Source: Tiliqua scincoides (Eukaryota > Chordata > Lepidosauria > Squamata > Scincidae). From it: a DNA stretch of 64,000 nucleotides. Under the pieces are notes generated by a model. It worked only from the letters and a program-made list of their open reading frames with translations, did not search any database and was not told where the DNA came from. The stretch covers positions 61,136,856 to 61,200,855 of the forward strand of contig NC_089827.1 of the NCBI RefSeq assembly GCF_035046505.1, written 5' to 3'. A program made the translations under genes and the position numbers. Positions within the stretch are counted from its first letter, which is position 1. Each line of letters starts with the position of its first letter. Shown here in pieces: positions 51,603 through 62,445 of the stretch.

Positions 51603-52051
51603 TGCATGGAATGGATAGAGTGGAAAGAAGGAAGTTCTTTCCCCTCTCACACATGACACCAGAATCAGGGGACATCCACTAATATTGGCTGATGGGAGAG
51701 TAAGAGCAGACAACATGTAAATTCATCTGTAGAACCCCTTGCCACAAGATGTGATGATAGCACCTGGTGTTATTGTCTTTAAAAAGGGATTGGACAGATT
51801 TAGGGAGGAAACATCCATCGCAGGTTACAAGTCATGATGTAACTTCTGGATTGCATCAACAAGCTATGCAACCTTTGGGTTTTAGACGTAGCCTGTCTCT
51901 GAATGTCAGGGGCAAGGGAGTGGCACCAGAGTATAGGTATCTTGTTGCCTAAAGTGCTCCCTAAGGGATTTGATGGGCCACTGCAAGATACAGGAAACTG
52001 GACTAGATGGGCCCTTGACCTAATCCAGCAGGGCTCTTCATATGTTCTTAT
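51603..52051 (+). mobile_element. CR1-type LINE 3' fragment
   Basis: From ATGGAATGGATAGAGTGGAA to CAGCAGGGCTCTTCATATGT. More diverged than the copies at 35.8 and 39.5 kb. Confidence 0.85.
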
Positions 52052-52169
52052 GTCCTGTTCTAAGTGCAAGCTTGGCAGATGGTGTTCTTAATTTCAAGGG
52101 TACCATCTGAGCTGCAGTTCTCCAGTGCTCTAACCAGTCAGTTGATCTCACTCTGCCCCCCCCCCCGCC

Positions 52170-52495
52170 CAGGGCCAAGTCTGGCACACCAGAAGTAGTG
52201 TCTCAAGACAAGACTGGCCCAGCTGTGAGACCAACTGAAGCTGCCACATCAAGCAGCAGGTTGGTGCAGGGGAGGGGTGCTCTTCTCTTTCTTGCCTCCA
52301 CCTCTCCTCCTTCACATCCCTGTCCCTGGATTGGAAGAAGAGGAGAGGGACAGAGAGGAAGAGGAAATGTGGAGAGGAGGAGAGTACTGAGCTAAAACAT
52401 TGAGAGTGGGAGGAGCAGAGGCTGGTGCATGTACTGGGGGGGGGGCAGCATTTGATATGCCGCCTCAGGTATTAGGAGGTCTTGGGCCAGCCCTG
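52170..52495. mobile_element. Probable hAT MITE (GGCCAAGTCTGGC ends)
   Basis: Second copy of the 8091 family: CAGGGCCAAGTCTGGC ... GTCTTGGGCCAGCCCTG, with the same interior landmarks. Confidence 0.65.
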
Positions 52496-52686
52496 ATCTC
52501 TCAGATGTCCAAACCATGTGTCTGTCATGTGAAGCCTCTGCCTAGTTCCTGCTTTCTCTTCCTGATTGCCATCTTGGAGCCTGACCTCTTTCTGCTTCTG
52601 GCTCCACACCTGTTTCTGGTTCTCCTGATCCTCTGTAGCTGCTTACCCCCCAACCTGTCTTGTTCCATGCACCCACCCCTAGTCTG

Positions 52687-53150
52687 TATGTTGGCATCCT
52701 TCAGTCTCGGAAGACTATGGTGTCGCACTCTGAATAGTGGTTCTGGAACAGTGTCCTCTCCAGTGCGCAAAGCCAGGGTAAAGTAGATATGGAGGATAGA
52801 CTGTTTCCCATGCAGCAAATCCCCCCTCTCCACATCCCTGAAATGGTCCAATGGAAAGGCAGAAGCCAATACGGTTGGTTCCAGCGGCGTCGCAGGAGTT
52901 GCCAGAACGTGAGCCATGAACTGCCTCAGGGACTCCGGCTCCGGATTTTGCCTCGAGGTTGACTCCTGAAGCCTTTTCCATAACTGGATGTAGCCACAAG
53001 GCAGTGGAGGTTTGGGATCAGAGTTTTCCTTCTCTCAGGTGAGCTGCCTTCCCAGGCTGACGAGTCCCATCTACCCGGTGGCTGTTTGGTTGCCTCTTAC
53101 GACTAGTACAGCCAAACCGAGGGCCTTATCCCCAGCCCCCAGGGGAGCAC
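52687..53150 (-). mobile_element. Short non-autonomous LINE-derived element
   Basis: Second copy of the 12919 element, near-identical in structure and length. Shared landmarks include GACTCCGGCTCCGGATTTTG and CTACCCGGTGGCTGTTT. Confidence 0.78.
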
Positions 53151-53154
53151 CCAC

Positions 53155-55910
53155 CCCTGGCCTTCTCTAATGGGCAGACAGTTCCCTGGGCCTCAGAACT
53201 AGCACCAAGATGAAATGCATCCTCCAGCTTTGCCGGCCAATATGAAGGTGGTGGAATAAGTGGGGGGAATTGTAAGGGGTGGGCAAAATTTCCATGGCCC
53301 CATTGCATAGAACAATACTACATGATGGGGGTTGCTGGGTGAAAGAAATGTTAGGCCCACAACCCTTCTTATGTAGCATCATTCTATCATTATGCTTCTT
53401 CATTTGAATTTATGTATTTATTTTATGGGGCCCACGGTTGCTAAGATCTATGAAATCTTTTCCTGAAAATTGATGGGTGGGGTTCAACCCTCTTTCTGCA
53501 TTTTCACCCCCAATTTCAAAGTGAATGTTTTCAGTGAGAATTTGTATCTTGACCCTACCTGGAATTGATGGCAGTGTGGAGTCTGACTCCACTGAGGCCT
53601 GACACTCTGGTTTCAGGTAGCAGCACAGCAGTACGGTAGAGCTAAAGGTTGTTACAGACACAGAGCTGCCACCGCTCTCTGCCTCCTTGGTCCCTCTTTT
53701 CCTGCAATACAACACTTGACATGATGTCATTCTGATGTGTTTCTCCATCCTGCCAGCCAATAATGTGGGGCATGATGTCACGTCACTGACTGTGTTGTGG
53801 CAGACATTATGAGGAAGAAGGCCCAGAGAGACACAGAGTGGTGGCAGCTCCAGGTCTCCTATAACAACATACGAGTCAAACCCTTAACTTCCACCAGATC
53901 TGAGTGAGCTACCTAGCCAATCTTTCCAAAACAGAATAAGCAGATTCTTCTAGTTTTTCTCCTGATATAGATCTCCTTTGAATTTGAACCATGTTGGAAA
54001 CCTTGCCTTGATTAATCATGCGTAAGATTTAAATGCACAAAGTACACAAAGCATTTGACATGAGCTGTCTTCATGTTGTCTGAATAACGGCCCTGTAAGG
54101 CAGGGCTTTTCAGCAGAGGGGTCAGACATACAGCATCGTCATGTCATCACTGAATTTCCAGGTTGCAAATCTCCCAGAAGTAGCAGCCTGCAGCTTGGCT
54201 TTGAAGGTTTTGCCTCCCACCAAATTTGCCACATGCCAGATATGGAACGACAGAGCAACCTGCCCAGGCTCACAGAGTCCTTGTGCCACTATAGCAAAAG
54301 CTGCTCCCACCTCCCCCTCCCGAATTGCACAGCCAGTTGAAAGTTTCAGAAAACTGAAATCAGTGCTACAGCTTTTGAGAGAAGCTTTTTTCTCTTTAAA
54401 GTGTAGAATGTTTGCGGACAGGGCAAGTGGAATTGAGAGTGGAACTGTGATGGAGACAAAGTTCGAAACCCCCCACCCCCTGCCGTGTTTCCACTCAAAT
54501 TTTCTACAGAAGAAGATTAATTCTCTTTCTTTGGTATGTGACTCTCACAGGTATCCCATATTAATGCTAGGTGCATCTCCCGACATGCAAACATATTTGC
54601 ATTGTAAACATGTTTGCATTTAGAGAAATAGTCAGAACTGAAGCAGCCCAAAGTCTCACAGGACATAGCCCTTAAAAAGAAAGGTTTTATTGAAATGACA
54701 GCTCTTTGGAAAATGTTAGAAGTCTTGGTCGAGATTGACAAAATGCAGGGGCAGCCCATCTAGAAGACCAGATGATGCAGATTGCATCAGAGGTGGATTG
54801 CGGGGGGGATGGACGGCAAGAGGGTGGCAGATTGGGGCGCCCTTCATCTGACTTTGCACTGCCTCCCTCCAGCCAGCAACAGGTGCGATCCTCATTGATC
54901 CCCTTTCTGCCTGCTATAAGTGAGCAGAAAATGGACCACCCAGCCCTCACTATGCTCCTTGCACAGTTTCTTCAAACATGGAAGTGAAGGACTTCTGATC
55001 TGATTGACAGGGTCTACTTGAAGGAAAGAGCTCCTTTATTCATGCAGCCCCTGGCACGATGAAATCATATCAGGTGTTCAAACTGCACGTGCTGTTCTTT
55101 GATGCTCTTCTGATCACCGATCCTCATGGCTGTGAGACCAACATGGCATCCTCCAGTCACATACATAATAGTTGCAAAGGGGTGAGAGGGGGAGGCAGAG
55201 TTACTCTTGTCTCCAGAACTACTTGGGTCAAAACTGAAGGGCCATTTGTCTCCTCCCAGACATTGAGCTCATTGTAGTATTTTGGTTTAACAGGAGATAA
55301 AAACGTGATGTCATCATTTGTTAGCAGCTCTACAACTACCTTTGTGCAAAGAATAAGAGCTGTGAAGTCTGAGCAACTGCATGGATTCAGGACAATTCAG
55401 CTCTTGTCTGTTTCCTTAGGAAAACAAAGGCTCTGGCAAGGAGACCTGGAAGATAAAAACATCTGATTACACCAAAGCAGCTCAAGTGTTATCGAATTCT
55501 GGCTTGTCCTTTTTACATGAATGGATGAGGGCCAAGCTTCATGTGATGTGAGAGGTTTGTGATTAGATCCCTGGACACGTGTGTGCATGTGTGTGGAGCA
55601 TGTGCACAAATATTTGTGTTTAACTTTAAAAGAGGTACAAGGGATTCTATACTTGGAGCATCAAAGGGGAAACATTTAACCTTTATCATGCACTGTTCTC
55701 AGGATCTTAAATCACCTCCTGAAACTATAATTAGCAGCATGGGCGGGAGAAGTGAAGTCACACTTCAGCATGAGCTGTACATTATCATATTTGTCCATAT
55801 GTGCTGCTAAATAGCGGCACATAGAACTGCACTAATTCTGCAGATTCCAATAACACAGCCTACAAAATTGAGGGTCAGAAAAGTTTTTCCCCAAACTTTA
55901 TGGTGCTTTG
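53155..55910. other. Intergenic between APOLD1 and the lectin gene
   Basis: No exon recognised on either strand. A minus frame at 54122-54310 (FHIWHVANLVGGKTF) is faintly lectin-like but lacks the family residues. Confidence 0.5.
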
Positions 55911-55915
55911 ATATG

Positions 55916-56143
55916 AATTTGGGGTGCCGATTCCAAAAATGTCATCCGTTTTGCCCTATCACGTCTAGTTTTGGAGATACAGTGTAGCCTCATATAGAAT
56001 GCTTCAAGCAGCTTCCTCATGAGCAAGCCATGGTGTAGGCTTCCTCATGAGGAAGCCATTCACTAAAGAGGCTATGCCGTGTCTCCAAAACTAGATGTGA
56101 TAGGGCAAAACGGATGCCACTTTTGGAATCAGCACCCCAAATA
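55916..56143. mobile_element. Long palindrome (hairpin MITE)
   Basis: Arms of about 70 bp (GGGGTGCCGATTCCAAAAAT and inverse ATTTTTGG-type right arm; CTAGTTTTGGAGATAC opposite GTGTCTCCAAAACTAG). A short loop contains the smaller palindrome CTTCCTCATGAGGAAG. Non-coding. Confidence 0.85.
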
Positions 56144-56580
56144 TACCCAGGAATTGGTGTAATGTTTAAGGAAGCTAAATGTGTGGTAGCCTGTGTAATA
56201 GCCCCTGCCCACCACATTTGGGGAATGTCTTTAAAGGGGGGGAACACTCCAAATTCAGTCTTTGACAGAATTCAGCAGCAGCCTTCATTACATCTCCAGA
56301 AGAAGAAAGCCATGGTAAAGGCTTTATTTTTTTTTTAAGGTGCGAATTTCAAGGAAAATGTACCTACCTTATGCTTACTCTGTATGCTTCTGAAGCGTGA
56401 TCTCTGACTCTCCTGAGTAATTCAAAATGGAAAACAATCAAACAAACAGATAAATCTCAGTGCAAGCGCACCTAAAACAGGCAATGATTTTCAAATTTGG
56501 ACACAACGAGTGGCAAACGACGCATTATATTAAATGTATCATTTGTCCCCTTGAAGGGCTTAAAAGTAATAGAAGTGTAA

Positions 56581-57084
56581 CAGCCCAATCCTATCTAAAT
56601 TCCCATGCAGCAATGCAGTGGAGTTGATGTGGGCTACACTGTATCCCATGGGAGATTTTTGGCTGCTGGAGGTCTCCTTGGGGTAAAGGGACATTTGTCC
56701 CCTTGCCTCTGGGTAAGCCCCAGCAGCTGCAATAAGTCAACTCAGACCTGAGCCAGTAATATTGCTGGCACAATTCCAAGTTGATCTGTGCAGGTGGATC
56801 AGGCCCAGGAAGGGGGTTAGGATAGGACAAATGCTACTGATCCACCCATCTCTGTTACTGCCCTCCCCCTGCCCAATTATACCCCTCCCCGCCTTCCATC
56901 TGCCCACCCCTACACCAGACTTAGCTGATCTAGCAGGTGCTCTGATGGCCACTAGCAGCGCATGGAAAGGCACCACCACGCTGGCTACTAAGGTTATCAC
57001 AAAGCTGTTTACAGCACTTTTGCGGTTGTGCACACCAACAGAACACGCATTCTGCTGGCACAGTCCAAACATAGGATTGGGCTG
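56581..57084. mobile_element. Long MITE with CAGCCCAATCCTATC ends
   Basis: Ends CAGCCCAATCCTATCTAAA and CATAGGATTGGGCTG. At 504 bp it is the largest complete member here and non-coding despite a 143-residue shadow frame. Confidence 0.75.
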
Positions 57085-57660
57085 TAAATTACTGAATTTG
57101 CTAGAAATGAGTACATAAGGACAGGGCTGAAAAAATAAAGCTGTAATATATGAAAAATACAGGTTCAATGATTCATGTGATGTCCCAAGAGATGGAAGGT
57201 CAAGGACTGAGAGGATGGTCAGAATGGAGCTATTTGCTCTTATGTGGAATTGTTTGCACTTTGGCTTTGCAGTTCTTTGTCTTTTGGCTTGAAGCTAAAT
57301 GAACCCAGACCCCAAACCTAAACATCATCCGAATATCTGATTTAGAGGCAACTGGTGAATCATTATCTAAGAGGAAACTTATAGCTATAGCTGTAACGAA
57401 TGATTAAGCTGTCAGTGCACAAGACAATAAAGAGACATTAATATCTTACATCTTTTGCTGCAGTTTGCTGCAGTCAGACAAACATATTCAGCAGACCGCC
57501 AATGTTTTTTACAACACATGCTTAAATTATCATTTCTCAGTAGCAGGTGTGGGGGATCAGGAGGGGCGGAGGGTATGATATGCACAAACTATCATTTGGC
57601 TGTTTCTGGAGACACAGGTAGCATTGGTTCACAAAGAATTAGACAGAGAGACAGAGAGAC

Positions 57661-57661
<1 letters not shown>

Positions 57662-57737
<76 letters not shown>

Positions 57738-57743
57738 AAACTT
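57662..57743. repeat. (GA)n microsatellite
   Basis: About 80 bp of GA/GAAA repeats, the longest simple repeat in the window. Confidence 0.95.
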
Positions 57744-58215
57744 CAAAGGTCATTCCTGTAATGCTGAGTCATGGTTTGGCTTTAGGCAGTGGAGTCACTA
57801 CGGTTTGTGTCACCCAGTGCAGGAGGCCAGCATATCACCCTGATGGACCTCCTTCCATGCATTGGGTGTGGCAATGCCCCAGTCATCACTGCACACCCCA
57901 CTGATTTTTTTGACTGTAACTTTTGATAAATAGAGATATTTCAATGAGGTTTGTTTCATTGCATTCAATTACACATTGAATGATATATAACATAATGGCA
58001 TTATTCAGAAACACCAAGATTTTTAAAATTTTGGCCAGACCCCAAAGTTGAAGAACACTATTCTAGAGTACATATTACAGGACTCAGTGTGTCCTATCAT
58101 CACAGCCAATTACTTCTGTTATTCAATGTGCCATACAAATTCCTGGCAAGACAGTCCAGCCAAACATCTTTTTTTGCATTCACACATAAGACAACAGAGA
58201 AACCTCTTGACTTAC

Positions 58216-58367
58216 CAGAAACTCCGGTCTTCACACCAAACACTTGGACTTCACACAATGTGAGGAACCCTTCACCTGGGATGGTAACTGTGACATACTG
58301 TCCTAGCATTCCTCCACAGTCAAAACTGCCTGTTTCCCCTGGGCCCAGTGAGCTGATTGTAGCACAC
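58216..58367 (-). CDS. F-type lectin exon B2 (C-terminal half of downstream domain)
   Basis: 152 nt. Completes the A2 domain: CATISSLGPGETGSFDCGG, YVTVTIPGEGFLTLCEVQ, VFG. It ends phase 1 before GTAAGTC, so the protein continues into an exon I could not find between here and APOLD1. Confidence 0.92.
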
Positions 58368-59614
58368 CTGGAATGGAAAACAATTCATATTTGTTAGTAA
58401 AAGTGGGAAGCTAAATTTGGTTGGTTGGTTGGCTGGTGTGAGGTCTCCCTCAGACAGAACCATAGTTCAGCAGCAGAGCACATGATTTGCCTGCGAAATA
58501 TCCCTGGTTTTAAATCCAAGGAAGGCTGGTGAGGACCCTGTCTGAAACCCTAGAGAGCCACTGCTAGTCAATGTAGTGAGTACTGAGCAAGATGGCCCAA
58601 TAGTCTGACTCAGGTCAAGTCAGCTTCCTAGGCATGTCGACCAGTTGCGTGCCTGCCATAGGCTGACCTGGGGCAAATGCCCCAAGTGCCAGCCTATAGG
58701 GCCTCACGGAAGCCTCTCTGAGGCTCCAGACGAGGGTGGAAACTGTGCTTCCGGTTTGCCAGAAGCACAGTGTATAGCGCCGGGGAACCTCACAGAGGTT
58801 TCCTCGGCACGGGAGGAGGTTGCACAAGGCTCTGTGAGCCTCTGGTAAGTAGGGGGGCGGATTTCTGCCCGAGGGGTGTGGCAATAGCCCATGGGGGGGC
58901 GCCGTCACGGAGCTTAGCCCCAGGTGCAGGGCTCCAGAGGTCCGCGGCTGATGTTGACACCTGAAGAGGAGGAAGAATAGGAGAAAATTATTCCTAAAAA
59001 AGAGTCAAGGATCAGGTTGCTACATATTTGTAAACCCAACTATTAAGAAAGTTGCTTCCCCCATTTATTTCTTGTACAGTAACCCTGTGGACCCACAGAA
59101 ATTTCCTACTATTTCAGTACCTTGGATTTGTGGTTCCCCCTGATCTGAACGAGTTTCCCACTCGGATTTCAGCCCCATCTATTCGTTCTTCACAACAGTC
59201 TTCTCGATTGCTGACACGGACACTGGACACATTATATACTGCCTTCAAGTCCACTGTCCACCATGGATTACGTTGAAAGTCAGTGTGAATGCATGAGCCA
59301 TGCAAAAAGTCACCGGAGATTGACCCATCAATGGCATTCCTTGCAAGTCCTAATTTGTTGAAGGTGCTGGACTGGAACGCTTTACCTCCAATGGCCACAT
59401 TGGGGACTGCAAGGAAAAAAACACTGTTTTGACTACAAAGCCTCAACATTTATTTAGTAAACCAAGACAGTGGATTCCCAATTTGAAGGAATTGCCAACA
59501 GTTAACAGATGTGAAACATCTCCTTCTCAGGTGCTCCAAGTTTCTCATTAGAGGAACTGGACTGAAATGACTTCCCACAAAGGGCCACATTGACTGCAAG
59601 AACAAACAGTGTGG

Positions 59615-59645
<31 letters not shown>

Positions 59646-62185
59646 CGAGAGAGAGAGAGAGAGAGCTCTTATTGAAACATTTTAAAATTACTGAACTGCT
59701 TCAAAAACTAATCACATAGAAAATGCCAAACTCGATTCTTAAATATTGTTTGAAGATGTTGCAGTTCGATGCCCCATTCTTATCACAGGGGCCCTGGAGC
59801 TGAATGTAATTCATTTGAAATATAAATTTTGTCCTCACAAGGAATTGCAAGGCATAAGGAGCCATTAAAGCCATTTGACCATTTACCCTAATGCAGTGGT
59901 TTCCAAAGCATTGGGTTGTGACCCACCATAGGGAACCAGGTCATTCCCCCTGAAGGAAAGTGGCCCAGTAAATGGGTGTCCCGATAGCACTGTAGTGACC
60001 AGGATGCCACTGGAACCCAGGGGCTTTTTGCCTTAGCTTGGGGGGGGGGGATCACACGAACCTCAGGGATGGTTTGGGAATTGGAGTGTACTTCTGGTTT
60101 TCGCACACAACAGGAAGTGCACTCCGATCTCTGTACAGAGAATAATTTTAACTAGTAAGATCATCTAAATCAACTCTCTGCACACAGGTAGAATGATCCA
60201 TTCAGGCCAAGACAGAGTGCATTGCACATAAAGCAGAGAGAAAATTGCTTGGGAGGTTCTTTGCAAAGCAATAGCTCTGGATAGGAGAGAGCCAAGCAAC
60301 GTTCCATAGGAGGACATCTGCTTGCTTAACACTGGCCTATCTAACCAAATTTAAAATCCCTCCATGAACCTAAGCATTCTAGCATTGGAGTGGCGCACAG
60401 AGGGAACTGCAAGCCTCCTGGGCCCTCCCTGAGGCCAGTGTGAACCCCCAGGTAAGGATAAAAGCCCCTAGATTCCCACGGCACTGCGATCACAGCGGTG
60501 CAGTTGGGACACCCCCCTGCCCCAAGTCCTACCCATGCAAATACTTACCTGCGGTTCCAACGTCCAAAAAGGACTTTGGGAACCGCTGCCCTAGTATATT
60601 TGTTGTTGTTGTTACCATGCCGTTAGTGTACATTTGTGCCTTGCAGAGTAACATAAGCTACTTCGACTGGTCCCTAATTCCCAAGGAGCTTGCAGTGTGA
60701 CAGCCAACTGGGCTTATTAACTGGTGCACCTCACCCCAGCAGTGTCTTTTCTGGTGGCTGTCTGCTGGTGTTGCATCTTTTTAGATTGCGAGCCCTTTTG
60801 GGACAGGGAGCCATACGTTATTTGATTTTTTCTGTAAACCGCTTTGTGAACATTTTGTTGAAAAGTGATATATAAATACTGTTAATAATAATAATAATTA
60901 TTATTATTAAACAGTTTGGCCCTATCATGTTTCACAATGTTAAATTGCAGCTGCTGTGCAATGAATGGTGTTATGAAAGCAGCAACAACAAACAAAAATA
61001 TACCATCAGTCCTATCCTCTCACAACCACGACATTGTAAGACTCAACTTACCCCCCTTTGAGTCGGTTTGACCCACTGCCTTGTCATCTAGCGGTTGCCT
61101 GTGGGGCTTGGTCTGCTTTACCCATCGTTCAATTGCAGAGGTCTCTGTCCAGTCAGTGATGTTCAGGTCTCCTAGACACACACCAAAGTCAAACATACAT
61201 GCAGTGTCACTGTGAGGCTTCATACGTCATGAAAAAGCCCTGTGCTTTGGAAAAATGTCATGAACAAAAGCAAAACAAAAAACCAGACTTGCTTAGTGGT
61301 GCTCCAGGCCCCAGAATTTCTCCAGGCTCAGGTTTGGAGAAGAATTTCTGGAGCTTGGTAATGACTCCCTGAAAGGAGGGGCAAACCTTTGGTGCTTCAA
61401 AAAGGCTTTTGAATCCAAAGGAATTTGCCATACCCTCCTTACATGTCTCCACAGCAATTTCCATGGAGAGGAACGGGGGGTTTCCATGTCCCTATTCTTC
61501 CCCAACATCCCTATTGCCATCAGAGTTCCTGTATGCTAAGAGAAGAGTAACAGATTGGCCAAGCAGAGTTGGCTTTCTTGCCTCCTGCCCCTTCCACTAC
61601 TGTTGCACTCAGTAAAGATAAAGTGACTTGGGGGATCTGGTGTCCTCTACGATCGCCGAGTGTTAAGAAATAACAGTTATGAAAAGGAATCTGGTGTGTC
61701 CTGCTTTCTGTTCATGTGTCCTAAGTATTCATCCTCTTTCTAGTCCAATAAACACTTTCACCCTCCACTCCTGCAGACAAACATTTGACTCCTCTTGTGC
61801 CAACCATCTGACCCAACAATATTCTCCTCCTGCAGACCCTAATCAGTAGCAGAAATGGCACCATTAGTTACTTGTTTCTGGCTTAAGTACATGTTACTAG
61901 CTGAGCGAGTCCTATTGTTCCAGCCATTCACTTGTCTTATTCAAAGTACCATACAAACTCCTGGTAAGACAGTCCAATCAAAGGTCTTTTTCAGCACCCC
62001 AACATAAGACAACTGAGAAACCTCTTCACTTACCAGAAGGTTCTATCCTCTCACCAAACACTTGGACTTCACACACTGTGAGGTACTGTATGCCTGGGAT
62101 GGTAACAGTGACGAACCGGCCTTGCATTCCTTCACAGTTAAAACTGCCTGTTTGCCCTGGGCCCAGGGAGCTGATCATAGCACAT
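58216..62185 (-). CDS. Multi-domain F-type lectin (fucolectin-like), partial gene
   Basis: F-type lectins bind L-fucose on glycans and are usually secreted innate-immunity proteins. Four minus-strand exons are readable in order: half-domain exon B1 (62034-62185), linker L (61052-61171), domain exon A2 (59121-59406) and domain exon B2 (58216-58367). A2 plus B2 form one full domain. It has the complete family motif H-X26-R-X-D-X4-R (H of SCIHTDF, then REDCCEER) with the adjacent Cys pair that stacks on fucose in eel agglutinin. Module junctions are all phase 1, so the frame runs B1-L-A2-B2 without a break. The 5' end, including any signal peptide and the A exon belonging to B1, is not found and probably lies beyond 64000. 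I could not identify a terminal exon below 58216. I cannot assign a symbol. Confidence 0.88.
58440..58627 (+). repeat. tRNA-derived SINE in lectin module 2
   Basis: Shows the tRNA-like head (AGTTCAGCAGCAGAGCAC, then a degenerate box B) and the body CTAGAGAGCCACTGCTAGTC, ending GTCAAGTCAGCTTCCTA. Same family as the copies at 62240, 12345 and 15228. Confidence 0.75.
59121..59406 (-). CDS. F-type lectin exon A2 (fucose-binding half)
   Basis: 286 nt, phase 1 in and phase 0 shifted by two bases out, with acceptor TTGCAG and donor GTACTG. Begins NVAIGGKAFQSS, the family N-terminal signature, then NAIDGS, HGSCIHTDF, NPWWTVDL, and VSNREDCCEERIDGAEIRVG. All three sugar-contact residues (His, Arg, Arg) and the vicinal Cys pair are present, so binding should be intact. 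Confidence 0.93.
59530..59593 (-). pseudogene. Decayed fragment of an F-type lectin A exon
   Basis: Minus strand reads an intact-looking acceptor (TTCTTGCAG) then TCAATGTGGCCCTTTGTGGG, alignable to the first about 65 nt of exon A2 (NVAIGGKAFQSS versus NVALCGKSFQSS) at roughly 70% by eye. Similarity stops there and no donor or rest of the domain follows. It lies 124 bp upstream of A2. Confidence 0.75.
59614..59666. repeat. (GA)n microsatellite in a lectin intron
   Basis: GA repeat with a few GC interruptions, beside the decayed lectin exon. Confidence 0.93.
59894..60588. mobile_element. hAT element containing a dispersed 230-bp segment
   Basis: Ends CAGTGGTTTCCAAAGC and ACTTTGGGAACCGCTG, with flanks CCCTAATG and CCCTAGTA. 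The middle (60139-60375) is the segment also found at 49780-50010. Confidence 0.82.
60139..60375. repeat. 230-bp duplicated segment, copy 2
   Basis: Aligns with 49780-50010 with few differences across shared landmarks such as GGCCAAGACAGAGTGCATTG and AGCCAAGCAACGTTCC. Confidence 0.88.
60590..61050. other. Lectin intron sequence, nothing recognised
   Basis: Contains an ATT/AAT trinucleotide run at about 60885-60910 and no further exon. Confidence 0.55.
61052..61171 (-). CDS. F-type lectin linker exon
   Basis: 120 nt, phase 1 to phase 1, with an AG acceptor (61172-61173) and GTAAGTT donor. Codes for a hydrophilic 39-residue stretch beginning GDLNITDWTETSAIERW, with an N-glycosylation sequon (NIT) and no Cys. 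It resembles no domain I know and probably spaces the two lectin domains. It is kept as an exon because it is open, symmetric and flanked by good splice sites. Confidence 0.7.
62034..62185 (-). CDS. F-type lectin exon B1 (C-terminal half of upstream domain)
   Basis: 152 nt, the same length and phases as B2. Codes for CAMISSLGPGQTGSFNCEG, then RFVTVTIPG and LTVCEVQVFG, the C-terminal beta-sandwich half of the fold with its two structural Cys. Acceptor AG at 62186-62187, donor GTAAGT. The matching A exon is not within the remaining 1.8 kb of the window. Confidence 0.88.
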
Positions 62186-62239
62186 CTGGAATGGAAACCA
62201 ATTTATATTTGTTAGTATTAGTGGGTGGGTGGGAGGGAG

Positions 62240-62445
62240 GTCCCTCTCCAGCATTACTGTAGCTCAGCAGCAGAGCCCATGTTTGACCTGCACCAAGTCC
62301 CAGGTTCTTAATCCCTGGCATCTCCAGGTAGGGCTGGCAAAGGGCCTATCTGGAACCCTAGAGAGCCACTGCTAGTCAGTGCAGAGAATACTGAGCGCGA
62401 TGGACCAGTGGCCTGACTCAGGTCAAGTCAGCTTCCTACATTCAT
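62240..62445 (+). repeat. tRNA-derived SINE in lectin module 1
   Basis: Head TGTAGCTCAGCAGCAGAGCC, box B-like CCCAGGTTCTTAATCCC, body CTAGAGAGCCACTGCTAGTC. It occupies the same intron position as the SINE at 58440. Confidence 0.78.

Larger units (their letters stand above)
58110..59110 (-). repeat. Lectin module copy 2 (exon B plus introns)
   Basis: Intron sequence on both sides of exon B2 aligns with that around B1 (61930-62600). Shared blocks are the stretch below the donor, the SINE, and the part with GGATTGTTTTGCTACATATT-like sequence and CTGTACAGTAACCCTGT. Copy 2 has about 340 bp of extra repeat DNA at 58628-58965. Confidence 0.8.

Noticed and set aside
54122-54310. Possible further lectin exon (VGGKTFKAKLQ)
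   Set aside because: Only a short faint resemblance to the exon A start; no His/Arg motif, no Cys pair and no convincing splice sites.
56737-57168. 143-codon minus-strand frame
   Set aside because: Lies almost wholly within the MITE at 56581-57084; composition is repeat-like and no domain is recognised.
57455-57904. 149-codon plus-strand frame with a long Arg-Glu run
   Set aside because: The run is the translated GA microsatellite; the rest is unsupported.
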